Position numbers and translations under genes: made by a program. 22,015 bases of DNA from Moraxella caviae (GTDB taxonomy: Bacteria; Pseudomonadota; Gammaproteobacteria; Pseudomonadales; Moraxellaceae): NCBI RefSeq assembly GCF_002014985.1, contig NZ_MUXU01000081.1, positions 1 through 22,015 of the forward strand, read 5' to 3'. The notes under the pieces are model-generated. The model was not told where the DNA came from and made no database searches. It saw nothing but the letters and a program-made list of their open reading frames with translations. Position 1 is the first letter of the stretch, and each line of letters opens with the position of its first letter. Positions 9,545 to 15,774 of the stretch are shown here, piece after piece.

Positions 9545-9682
9545 GTTATGGCTTGGGTAAAATTTGCTCAACTCGATTCTCAATTTGATTCTCAATTTGC
9601 ACGCAAAATCACAGCAAAAACAAACCAAAACCAATCGCACCAAACAGCTCTTAAACAGACGATCCTTGGATCGCCTTTTTTT
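9545..9682 (+). ncRNA. candidate small RNA or attenuated leader
   Basis: Between the promoter at 9510-9538 and a terminator (stem CGATC/GATCG at 9660-9673, then seven T at 9676-9682) lies a transcript of about 138 nt. It has a 12-bp tandem duplication GATTCTCAATTT (9575-9586, 9587-9598) and a long, unstructured A/C-rich middle (9600-9650). A frame of about 50 codons starts at ATG 9548 but has no ribosome-binding site and reads through the terminator, so I treat the region as non-coding. It may be an independent small RNA or a leader that limits transcription into the cytochrome gene. I do not recognise an RNA family. Confidence 0.45.
9660..9682 (+). terminator. short intrinsic terminator upstream of the cytochrome c' gene
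   Basis: CGATC (9660-9664), loop CTTG and GATCG (9669-9673) are followed by CC and seven T. The stem is short but the U-tract is good. Confidence 0.6.
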
Positions 9683-9694
9683 ATATTTGCTGCA

Positions 9695-9724
9695 TTGTGA
9701 TTGTCATCAGGTTTTTGTGATAAA
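9695..9724 (+). promoter_or_regulatory. possible promoter of the cytochrome c' gene
   Basis: TTGTGA (9695-9700), an 18-nt spacer and GATAAA (9719-9724) form a moderate promoter 50 nt before the start codon. It would let the cytochrome gene be transcribed independently of the candidate RNA upstream. Confidence 0.4.
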
Positions 9725-9772
9725 ACACCCAACCAACCATTTTACCATTAACCAGCCACCGATGAGGAAGCT

Positions 9773-10216
9773 ATGAAAAAATTTACCCTAGTTGCTGCCA
9801 TCGCAACCGCCCTAACCCTGACCGCCTGCAGCAGCACCAGCAATGAGCCAGCTGCCGTAAAAGCTCGCCAAGACGCCATGCAAGACTGGCGCGGTGCGAA
9901 TGACATTCTAAAAGGCATGGTAGAAAATCCAGCCAACTTTGACGCAGCTGCTTTCAAAGAGCAAGCCGAATTCATCGCCAGCGGCACCGAAGCAATGTGG
10001 GCGCATTTTGCCAATGAAGCGGACAAAGGTGGTGATTCTTTGGATAACGTATGGACGGACGCAGCAGGCTTTAAAGCCAAAGCAGACGCTTTTGACGCTG
10101 CCGCTAATGAGTTGGTTGCCGCTGCAGCAAACGCCACGCAAACTTCAGACATTGAAGCTGCTTATGGCAAAATGGGCGAAAGCTGCGGTGCGTGCCATAA
10201 AGAATTTAAAAAATAA
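9773..10216 (+). CDS. Cytochrome c' family lipoprotein
   Basis: Cytochromes c' are four-helix-bundle, high-spin heme proteins of the periplasm that bind nitric oxide and help resist it. The 147-aa product has a lipoprotein signal (MKKFTLVAAIATALTLTAC, lipobox LTAC, lipidated C19), the early helix RQDAMQDWRGANDILKGM, and the heme site CGACH (C138, C141, H142) placed seven residues or fewer from the C-terminus, as is typical of the family. Most c' proteins are soluble; a lipid anchor is known to me from Neisseria cytochrome c'. ATG 9773 follows GAGGAAG (9764-9770). The gene is monocistronic, with its own possible promoter and a strong terminator. Its NO role is inferred from the family. The Ala-rich composition is normal for these bundles. 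Confidence 0.9.
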   Translation: MKKFTLVAAIATALTLTACSSTSNEPAAVKARQDAMQDWRGANDILKGMVENPANFDAAAFKEQAEFIASGTEAMWAHFANEADKGGDSLDNVWTDAAGFKAKADAFDAAANELVAAAANATQTSDIEAAYGKMGESCGACHKEFKK

Positions 10217-10263
10217 TCCGCCAGCGGTTTTGTAGCGTTTAAGCTATGAGTTGCTGATATGAT

Positions 10264-10303
10264 AAAACCCACGCTGCTAAATTTATGTTGCGGCGTGGGT
10301 TTT
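10264..10303 (+). terminator. cytochrome c' gene terminator
   Basis: AAAACCCACGC (10264-10274) pairs perfectly over 11 bp with GCGTGGGTTTT (10293-10303), with an 18-nt loop that can fold further. More T follows. Confidence 0.85.
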
Positions 10304-10324
10304 GTTTTGATATTTTCCCACAAA

Positions 10325-10350
10325 ATATTAGGTTGATTACCACCTAATAT
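10325..10350. repeat. A/T-rich inverted repeat
   Basis: ATATTAGGT (10325-10333) and ACCTAATAT (10342-10350) are perfect inverse copies around an 8-nt spacer. No T-run follows, so it is not an obvious terminator. It lies between the cytochrome terminator and the REP-like cluster. Confidence 0.5.
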
Positions 10351-10370
10351 ATTTGGATAACTTTTTGGAT

Positions 10371-10516
10371 TTGTTGGGTTTTTGCTCCGCTCAACCCAAC
10401 TTACAAACTTCACTCAATCCAGTTTAGTGCAAGTTGAGTTTAGCGACAGCACAACCCAACATTCCATGTGATAAATTGCATTCTAAACATTGGGTTTTCG
10501 CAAGCTCAACCCAGCC
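10371..10516. repeat. REP-like palindromic repeat cluster, three copies
   Basis: Copy D (10371-10404, - orientation) pairs TTGGGTT with AACCCAA and ends TTAC. Copy E (10428-10462, + orientation) is degenerate on the left arm (TTGAGTT) and intact on the right (AACCCAA). Copy F (10487-10516, - orientation) pairs TTGGGTT with AACCCA. Orientation alternates, as in 4925-5070, and the loops vary (for example TTTGCTCCGCTC, TTCGCAAGCTC). They lie in the tail-to-tail gap between the cytochrome and DUF2726 genes. The rest of 10217-10621 holds only the hairpins listed above. Confidence 0.75.
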
Positions 10517-10621
10517 ACGAGCTTATTTTAAGTATTTGAATTTATTGAGATTTTTAAGAGAAGTGCAACTTACACACCATCAACAGCAAACGGATTATCG
10601 CTTTATAAGACAACCCAAAAA

Positions 10622-11131
10622 TCACCCAAATCGTCTGAGCGTCTCTAGCACGTCATGGCGAATCAGCTCACGGCTTGGCATGGCTTCGGCGTGAAAGCGA
10701 ATGATGGGAATGCCTGCGCTAGCAAGCGCCTTGTCCTTTTTGGCGTCTTGTTTTTGGCGGGCGGTGCTGTCATGCGTCCAATCGTCCAGCTCAATGGCGG
10801 CAAGCACCGTCTGGCAATCTTGATGCACCAGCACAAAATCAATGCTCTGACGACACACACGGTTAAACCAAAACGCGCGGTCGCTGCCAGCTTCTGCGCT
10901 CGGCTCAATCACACGCGACAGCTGCACTTGGCTAAACACCAAAAACTCTGGCACAGCTTGGCGCAATTTATGAAAAAACAGCACTTCACTGTCGGTCATA
11001 ATCGGCATCGGCTCAAACGGCCACACCGCCAGCTCATCGCCACGCACCTGCTTAGTTTTTGGACGAAACAGCCACGCAATCAGCGCAAAAAACAACGCCA
11101 AACCAAGCACAAGCCACATAAAATCAGTCAT
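10622..11131 (-). CDS. DUF2726 domain protein, membrane-anchored, nuclease-like fold
   Basis: The 169-aa product has one N-terminal membrane segment (about 2-22), then a DUF2726 domain (about 44-160): FHKLRQAV, FLVFSQVQLSRVI, FWFNRVCRQSIDFVLV, AAIELDDWTH and KDKALASAGIPIIRF. The D98...E114-x-D116 pattern with conserved downstream lysines resembles PD-(D/E)xK nuclease folds, but I know of no proven substrate for the family. Start ATG 11131 has only a weak GAAG upstream. It lies 43 nt after the LysM/SPOR gene on the same strand and is probably the last gene of that transcript; nothing resembling a terminator precedes it. The role is unknown. Confidence 0.85.
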   Translation of the reverse strand: MTDFMWLVLGLALFFALIAWLFRPKTKQVRGDELAVWPFEPMPIMTDSEVLFFHKLRQAVPEFLVFSQVQLSRVIEPSAEAGSDRAFWFNRVCRQSIDFVLVHQDCQTVLAAIELDDWTHDSTARQKQDAKKDKALASAGIPIIRFHAEAMPSRELIRHDVLETLRRFG

Positions 11132-11174
11132 TGCACTTCGCCAGCGTTGTTTTTAAAAGAAAGCCGCAAGTCTG

Positions 11175-12314
11175 TCATTGGGTCATTTTCTTGACGAATG
11201 CGCCGCTTGAGTCCACTCGCCCATCGTTTGCGATTTTGCCACGCAGCGCATTGGCATCGTCATACGAGTTTTCCGAACCCACAAGCACCCTTAGCCCACG
11301 GCTGGTCTGGCTTGTACTGACCGAATAACCTGCCGCGCGGTATTTTTTGACGATATCATCAATCTTGTCTTTGTCAGGGGATAGTGCCACTTGTACGCTG
11401 TAAGTTGCGCCAGCTGCGTTCGACTTTTTATCGTCTTTTTTGGCGTCCGTTTTTGCTTCGGATTTTTTATTGTCTTTTGTATTTTCAGCTTTACTGTCTT
11501 TGGCTTTCTCGTCTTTTGGCTTGCTGTTTTTTTGCTCGCTCTTTTTGGCTTGAGCGGCTTGTTTTTCCAGTGCTGCCACTTGCGATGACGATGGAATTTT
11601 TAGTACTTGCCCAAGCTGCAGCGTGGTGGTGGTGCTGATTTTATTCGCCTGCGCAATCGCTGTAACCGACACGCCATAGCGGCTTGCCAGACGTGCCAAA
11701 TTATCACCTGCTTCAATGGTATGCTCGCCTGCCTTGGTAGATTTTTTAGGCTCAGGCTTGGCTTTTTTATCTTCGGTGCTGGCTTTAGATTTGTCTTGGG
11801 CTGGCGGATTTTGCTCAGACTTGGCGTTTTTGGCTTCTTGGGCTTGGCGTGCTTCTTCGGCTTTTTTCTTGGCAGCTTCTTCAGCAGCTTTACGCGCTTC
11901 GATGGCTTCTGGGCGAGTTTGTACCGCAGGCGCAGCGATCAGCTCACTGCGTGCCGCACTGTCGCTGCTCACGTCCACTTCGCTGCGGCCGCCATTAGCT
12001 TCGATTCTTGCTTTATCAAGCGCCAGCACACGAGCTTTTTCCTGCTCTTTTAGCAGCTCTTCGGCTTCTTGTGCCATGCGTGCATTTCTGGCTTCACGCT
12101 CTTTTTGCTTTTGGGCAAGTTTGCGCTCTTCAGTCTTGACATCAGCGGTCAATGGCTGCACCACAGGGCGCGCCACTTCAGGCTTTTTCTCTTCTGGTGC
12201 GCTGGTTTCAACTGGCGCAGGTTCGTCATTATTATTCGCCACAGCAAACAGCACCACGCCACCGCCTGCCATCAATAAAAGCCCCAAAAGTAATTGTTTT
12301 GAAATCATCGCCAT
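11175..12314 (-). CDS. LysM and SPOR domain cell-envelope protein (DedD-like position)
   Basis: A single-pass inner-membrane protein likely acting on peptidoglycan at the septum. In order (379 aa): membrane helix about 7-26, a Pro/Glu-rich stretch, charged probable coiled coil 58-107, Ala/Glu/Lys-rich segment 135-168, LysM domain 197-241 (HTIEAGDNLARLASRYGVS...QVLKIP), very Lys-rich linker 250-300, and SPOR domain 303-378 (TYSVQVALSP...YSVSTSQTSRGLRVLVGSEN). SPOR domains bind denuded septal glycan; LysM binds N-acetylglucosamine polymers. ATG 12314 is chosen because GATGGA lies just upstream; a TTG at 12329 in frame is less likely. It follows folC, the place held by dedD in E. coli and Pseudomonas, but the LysM domain is extra. 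A promoter lies at 12451-12479. Domain calls are firm; function is inferred. Confidence 0.88.
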   Translation of the reverse strand: MAMISKQLLLGLLLMAGGGVVLFAVANNNDEPAPVETSAPEEKKPEVARPVVQPLTADVKTEERKLAQKQKEREARNARMAQEAEELLKEQEKARVLALDKARIEANGGRSEVDVSSDSAARSELIAAPAVQTRPEAIEARKAAEEAAKKKAEEARQAQEAKNAKSEQNPPAQDKSKASTEDKKAKPEPKKSTKAGEHTIEAGDNLARLASRYGVSVTAIAQANKISTTTTLQLGQVLKIPSSSQVAALEKQAAQAKKSEQKNSKPKDEKAKDSKAENTKDNKKSEAKTDAKKDDKKSNAAGATYSVQVALSPDKDKIDDIVKKYRAAGYSVSTSQTSRGLRVLVGSENSYDDANALRGKIANDGRVDSSGAFVKKMTQ

Positions 12315-12450
12315 AAATCCATCAGTCAAACGCTTATTATGCTGCGTTTATGTTTTTGTTTTGGAATTTGCCGTTTTCCCAGCGCCAAATCCCAACATCG
12401 CCCAATCAACTCAATATTAAATCGGTTCAATATTTTAACTATAACACTTA

Positions 12451-12479
12451 AAAATATACTCTTTAATTTCAGCTGTCAA
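12451..12479 (-). promoter_or_regulatory. promoter of the LysM/SPOR gene
   Basis: On - there is a perfect TTGACA (12474-12479) followed by TATATT (12453-12458, 15-nt spacer) or TATTTT (12451-12456, 17-nt spacer). It lies in the 243-nt gap after folC, about 140 nt before the start codon, so this gene need not depend on folC transcription. A small palindrome TTGTTG/CAACAA (12494-12513) lies just upstream. Confidence 0.6.
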
Positions 12480-12557
12480 TAGCAAAACATCTTTTGTTGC
12501 AAAATTACAACAAATTTGCCCACCAAACGCCCATCAAGCACCAATTTGCACAAGCCA

Positions 12558-13994
12558 TCAAGCCGCAATGCTCGCTTCACCAAGCGCAAGCAAGGTCTCG
12601 CCAATGGTGTGAAACGAGCCAAACACCAAAATCAAATCCTGCTCATCGCTTGCCGATATTGCGCCTTGGCTGGCTGCATCAAGCGTGTCGTAAGTGTGAA
12701 TTTTGGGCAAATTTAAATGCGTTGTCATATTTGCAATGACAGCGTCCAGCGGCATGGCACGCACATGGTCAATCGCCGCAACGTGCCAATCCGCCACCCT
12801 AAATTCTGCCGACACGCCATCGTCAGCATCAATGTGCGCCTGCAGCAAAGACAGCACCTTGCCCACGTCTTTATCGCCCAGCATAGAAAACACCGTGTGC
12901 AGCTTGGCTTGCGGATATTTTGCCTTGTGCGCTTGCCAATGCGGTAAAAATTGCGCCAACAAAAACGCCAAGCCATGATCATTATGCGCCACATCAAACA
13001 GCCAGCGCCGCCCCTTTATCACTCGCTCATCAAATCGCCCTGCCAAGCGCACCACGGATAAGCCCTGCGCCAGCTGCTTAGTGCTGATGGGCAAGCCACT
13101 TGCGATGACAGCGCTCACCGCATTGGCGGCATTTTGCACCGACAGGCGCGGTTTTGGTAATTTGCACGTCAAAGATTGCGATGAATAATACCAAAAATCC
13201 GCCCTTTCATCGCACACGGCATAATCCTTGCCCAGCTGATACGTCTGCGCATTCAGGCTTTGGGCAATCTGATACACGCTGTCTGGCAAAGTTTGCGCAC
13301 CCAAAATCACCTTACTATGCTTGCGGATAATGCCTGCTTTTTCTGCGCCAATTTTCTCAATGTCATCACCCAGCCAGTCGGTGTGGTCAATGCCAACATT
13401 GGTAATCACGCACACATCAGGTTCAATGATATTCACCACATCCAGCCTGCCGCCCAGCCCAATTTCCAGCACCCACACATCGCAATTTGCCTGCTTAAAA
13501 ATCAGCAATGCGGCAAGTGTCGTCATCTCAAAAAACGACAACGACAGTCCTTCATCAAGGCGCGCCTGCTCCACCGCTTCAAAAGCAGCAATCAACTCAT
13601 CACTGCTGGCTTCTGCGCCATCAATGCGCACACGCTCGGTAAAAGACACCAAATGCGGCGACTGATACAGCGCGGTTTTTAGCCCAGCAGCTTTACAAAT
13701 CGCTGCGATGGTGGCGGTGGTTGAGCCTTTACCATTCGTGCCTGCCACCGTAAAAACGAACGGTTTTTTATCGCTGTCGCCAATTTTTGCGCCAAGCAAG
13801 CCCAAACGCCTAGCAACAGGCAACACACGCTCAAGCCCCATGTCGATGGCGGACACATGAATGCTGCCGATGTATTCTAGCCACTCGCTAAGCGATTTTC
13901 GTGGCGATGACTTAGTTGGCGACTTAGATGATGGCTTGGATAATGACTGGGGCGATGTCAAGTGGTCTGCGTTATTTTCGGCTGAATATTGCAT
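12558..13994 (-). CDS. folC: Bifunctional dihydrofolate synthase/folylpolyglutamate synthase FolC
   Basis: FolC adds the first glutamate to dihydropteroate and extends the polyglutamate tail of folates, using ATP, in the cytosol. It belongs to the Mur ligase family. The P-loop is FVFTVAGTNGKGSTTA (GTNGKGS at 85-91), followed by YQSPHLVSFTERVRIDG, FEMTTLAALLIF, VLEIGLGGRLDVVNII, ITNVGIDHTDWLG, EKAGIIR and the C-terminal LVFGSFHTIGETL. It is 478 aa; the family is usually about 420-440. The excess includes a Ser/Lys/Pro-rich N-terminal tail of about 34 residues that looks disordered. Start ATG 13994 has only a weak GAG upstream, so a later start is possible, but no Met occurs before residue 52, within the conserved core. 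It is separated from accD by the oppositely oriented gene at 14215-14562. Confidence 0.95.
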   Translation of the reverse strand: MQYSAENNADHLTSPQSLSKPSSKSPTKSSPRKSLSEWLEYIGSIHVSAIDMGLERVLPVARRLGLLGAKIGDSDKKPFVFTVAGTNGKGSTTATIAAICKAAGLKTALYQSPHLVSFTERVRIDGAEASSDELIAAFEAVEQARLDEGLSLSFFEMTTLAALLIFKQANCDVWVLEIGLGGRLDVVNIIEPDVCVITNVGIDHTDWLGDDIEKIGAEKAGIIRKHSKVILGAQTLPDSVYQIAQSLNAQTYQLGKDYAVCDERADFWYYSSQSLTCKLPKPRLSVQNAANAVSAVIASGLPISTKQLAQGLSVVRLAGRFDERVIKGRRWLFDVAHNDHGLAFLLAQFLPHWQAHKAKYPQAKLHTVFSMLGDKDVGKVLSLLQAHIDADDGVSAEFRVADWHVAAIDHVRAMPLDAVIANMTTHLNLPKIHTYDTLDAASQGAISASDEQDLILVFGSFHTIGETLLALGEASIAA

Positions 13995-14021
13995 GGAATT
14001 TTCTCGTCAAATTTAGCGCGT

Positions 14022-14050
14022 ATTGTACTTGTTTTGCCAGATTTTGGGAA
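14022..14050 (-). promoter_or_regulatory. folC promoter
   Basis: On - there is TTCCCA (14045-14050), a 17-nt spacer and TACAAT (14022-14027), about 28 nt before the folC start. folC needs its own promoter here because a convergent-looking insertion separates it from accD. Confidence 0.55.
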
Positions 14051-14152
14051 TAAAAAGCGCGATTTAAAATTTTACTATCACGTTTTGAACAGTCTGTTGC
14101 CTTATACAAGACAAATCACAATCCAAAACATATAAAAAAATATTTAAAACCC

Positions 14153-14182
14153 TTTACCCCCCCCCCCGATTTTTGTTAAACT
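14153..14182 (+). promoter_or_regulatory. promoter with poly-C spacer
   Basis: A likely -35 TTTACC (14153-14158) and -10 TAAACT (14177-14182) are 18 nt apart, and the run of 11 C lies across the junction of -35 and spacer. A/T-rich DNA upstream (14130-14150) resembles an UP element. Changing the number of C would change the spacing, and so promoter strength. This mirrors the neisserial opc and porA promoters. Confidence 0.6.
14157..14167 (+). repeat. homopolymeric tract of 11 C
   Basis: Eleven consecutive C residues, the only G/C homopolymer of this length in the window. Such tracts slip during replication and are typical phase-variation switches in host-associated bacteria. Confidence 0.95.
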
Positions 14183-14214
14183 AATCTTGCAACTTTTTTG
14201 CAGGAGTAAATTGT

Positions 14215-14562
14215 ATGAAGCAAATGAGTAAGATTTTATTAGCTGCTAGTTTGTTGGCATTGACTACGCCAAGTTTTGCCAAAGTAACACCGATCAAATT
14301 TGCTAAGGGCAGTTACTGTGGTAGTTTTAGTGGAAATTATGCAGGGAGAACTTTTACATTAGGTCTGGGCGCAGGACAAACTTTGGAGATTAGAAACCGT
14401 TATGCCAATCCAATAGTAAGAGATCCAAAAGGTCGTAAAGTATATCACGAGGCAGGGAGTGAATGGGTTTATTTTATCAAAACCAAAGGTACTTATAAAA
14501 TCACGCTACACCCCTTTGGCAATGAAGGAACCTACGACAATATCACATTCTGCGCCTATTAA
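14215..14562 (+). CDS. Small secreted protein, possible lysozyme-inhibitor-like beta fold
   Basis: A 115-aa protein with a clear Sec signal (MKQMSKILLAASLLALTTPS, cleavage after A22 in SFA-KV), giving a mature periplasmic or secreted domain of about 93 aa. C35 and C113 lie in the first and last predicted strands and could form one disulfide. The pattern FAKGSYCGSFSG, TLGLGAGQTLEI, DPKGRK and GTYKITLHPFGNEGTYDNI, Gly-rich and beta-type, recalls the PliI/PliG lysozyme inhibitors and pre-peptidase C-terminal domains. That is a weak, by-eye resemblance. ATG 14215 follows AGGAG (14202-14206) by 8 nt. The gene lies between accD and folC on the other strand, is visibly more A/T-rich than both, and uses codons such as AGA that neighbours avoid, which suggests transfer. 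It has its own poly-C promoter and terminator. Confidence 0.82.
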   Translation: MKQMSKILLAASLLALTTPSFAKVTPIKFAKGSYCGSFSGNYAGRTFTLGLGAGQTLEIRNRYANPIVRDPKGRKVYHEAGSEWVYFIKTKGTYKITLHPFGNEGTYDNITFCAY

Positions 14563-14578
14563 CCCAATCACACATCAT

Positions 14579-14608
14579 AAAAGCCTTTCACAACGAAAGG
14601 CTTTTTTT
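14579..14608 (+). terminator. terminator of the small secreted-protein gene
   Basis: AAAAGCCTTTC (14579-14589), loop ACAAC and GAAAGGCTTTT (14595-14605), then more T: a perfect 11-bp stem, 17 nt after the stop codon. Confidence 0.9.
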
Positions 14609-14631
14609 ATTCCACAAGCAACCATTGCAGT

Positions 14632-14655
14632 AAAAAACCGTCCACAGCTGGACGG
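14632..14655 (-). terminator. accD terminator
   Basis: Read on -, CCGTCCA (14649-14655) and TGGACGG (14638-14644) form a stem around a 4-nt loop, followed by six T (14632-14637). It lies 20 nt past the accD stop and should block transcription from accD into the inserted gene and folC. Confidence 0.82.
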
Positions 14656-14675
14656 CTATTTTTATATTTTGTCAA

Positions 14676-15566
14676 TCAAGCCGCAGCTTTGGTGAGTTTT
14701 GCCAAAATTCTTTGCACAGTGGCAATCAGCTCATGGCGATGCACCACCATATCTACCGTGCCTTTTTCCAGCAAAAATTCAGCGCGTTGAAACGGCTCGT
14801 CCAGCACTTCACGCACCGTCTGCTCAATCACACGCTTGCCTGCAAAGCCAATCATCGCCTTTGGCTCGGCAATATGCACATCGCCCAGCATAGCAAGACT
14901 TGCTGTTACGCCGCCGTACACAGGATTGGTCAGCACCACCACATACGGCACGCCTGCCAAGCGCAAGCGCTCAATCGCCGCTGACGTACGCGCCATCTGC
15001 ATCAGCGACAAAAGCCCTTCTTGCATACGCGCGCCACCACTGGCAGCAAAGCACACCAAAGGCTTACGCTCAGCAAGTGCTTTTTCAGCTGCCAACACGA
15101 AGCGATCGCCCACCACAGAACCCATTGAGCCGCCCATGAATTTAAAATCAAAAGCGCAAGCAATCACATCAAGCGCACCCAACTTGCCTGCCATCACCAC
15201 CAAGGCTTCACTCTCGCCTGTGGCTTCTTGCGCCTGCGTCATGCGCTCAGGATACGGCTTAGAATCCACAAATTTTAGCGGATCGCCCGCTTGAAATTCT
15301 TGCCCCAGCTCCACCGCGGCGCCATCAAAAAACCACTGCAAACGCTGGCGCGCGCCCATCGTCAAATGATGATCGCAATCAGGGCAAACGTACTGATTGA
15401 AAATCAAAGACGTGTTTGTGGTGATGGAACGGCAATTTGGGCATTCGGTCGATGGCTCGGTGTCCACAGCCGACAGCGCAGGCGCACGGTCTTGCTTAAT
15501 GCCCGGCACGGCACGGTTTAGCCAGATGGTTGGCTCGGCGGTTTCGTTGGCGGTTGATGTTGTCAT
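14676..15566 (-). CDS. accD: Acetyl-CoA carboxylase carboxyltransferase subunit beta AccD
   Basis: AccD with AccA transfers the carboxyl group from carboxybiotin-BCCP to acetyl-CoA, giving malonyl-CoA for fatty acid synthesis; the enzyme is cytosolic and essential. The 296-aa product shows the N-terminal zinc ribbon C42-x2-C45...C61-x2-C64, then the crotonase-like core with FKFMGGSMGSVVGDRF, FAASGGARMQEGLLSLMQMART and LTNPVYGGVTASLAMLGDVHIAEP. ATG 15566 is preferred because AGGAA (15572-15576 on -) lies 5 nt upstream; an ATG nine codons earlier (15593) overlaps that site. It is preceded by its own promoter and leader. The family often has accD beside folC and trp genes, as here, although a foreign gene now parts it from folC. 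Confidence 0.97.
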   Translation of the reverse strand: MTTSTANETAEPTIWLNRAVPGIKQDRAPALSAVDTEPSTECPNCRSITTNTSLIFNQYVCPDCDHHLTMGARQRLQWFFDGAAVELGQEFQAGDPLKFVDSKPYPERMTQAQEATGESEALVVMAGKLGALDVIACAFDFKFMGGSMGSVVGDRFVLAAEKALAERKPLVCFAASGGARMQEGLLSLMQMARTSAAIERLRLAGVPYVVVLTNPVYGGVTASLAMLGDVHIAEPKAMIGFAGKRVIEQTVREVLDEPFQRAEFLLEKGTVDMVVHRHELIATVQRILAKLTKAAA

Positions 15567-15594
15567 GAAAATTCCTGTCAAATTTACGCACATC

Positions 15595-15649
15595 GCTCAA
15601 ATAACCAGCTCAAATAGTCAGGCTTAAATCAGCCGAACTTAAATCAGCC
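15595..15649 (-). repeat. short direct repeats in the accD leader
   Basis: Two pairs of direct repeats lie between the accD promoter and start codon: GCTCAAATA at 15595-15603 and 15608-15616 (13-bp period), and CTTAAATCAGCC at 15623-15634 and 15638-15649 (15-bp period). Both periods exceed one helical turn. They would be in the mRNA leader. Confidence 0.5.
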
Positions 15650-15693
15650 AAGCGGTGAACGATAAGCGTGTATTTTAGAGTGTTGATTGCGAT

Positions 15694-15722
15694 AGTTTAC
15701 ACTTGTAAATTGAATTTGGCAA
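15694..15722 (-). promoter_or_regulatory. accD promoter
   Basis: On - there is TTGCCA (15717-15722), a 17-nt spacer and TAAACT (15694-15699) preceded by TG. The predicted start leaves a leader of about 120 nt. It indicates that accD can be transcribed independently of trpA. Confidence 0.65.
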
Positions 15723-15758
15723 ATCAATTTTTATCTTGCCTGTTTTTAATTTGCCAAA
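15715..15758. repeat. perfect 10-bp inverted repeat between trpA and accD
   Basis: TTTGGCAAAT (15715-15724) and ATTTGCCAAA (15749-15758) flank a 24-nt A/T-rich centre. One arm covers the accD -35 element. It could end trpA transcription, although it lacks a clean U-tract, or be an operator for accD. Confidence 0.55.
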
Positions 15759-15774
15759 CCCATCATTCATGCAC

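Noticed and set aside
9548..9703. About 50-codon frame inside the candidate small RNA
   Set aside because: It has no ribosome-binding site, runs through the terminator, and half of it is the 12-bp duplication and A/C-rich DNA.
11716..12420. 234-codon frame on + opposite the LysM/SPOR gene
   Set aside because: It is a Ser/Ala-rich mirror of the Lys/Ala/Glu-rich gene on -, with no motif and no start signals.
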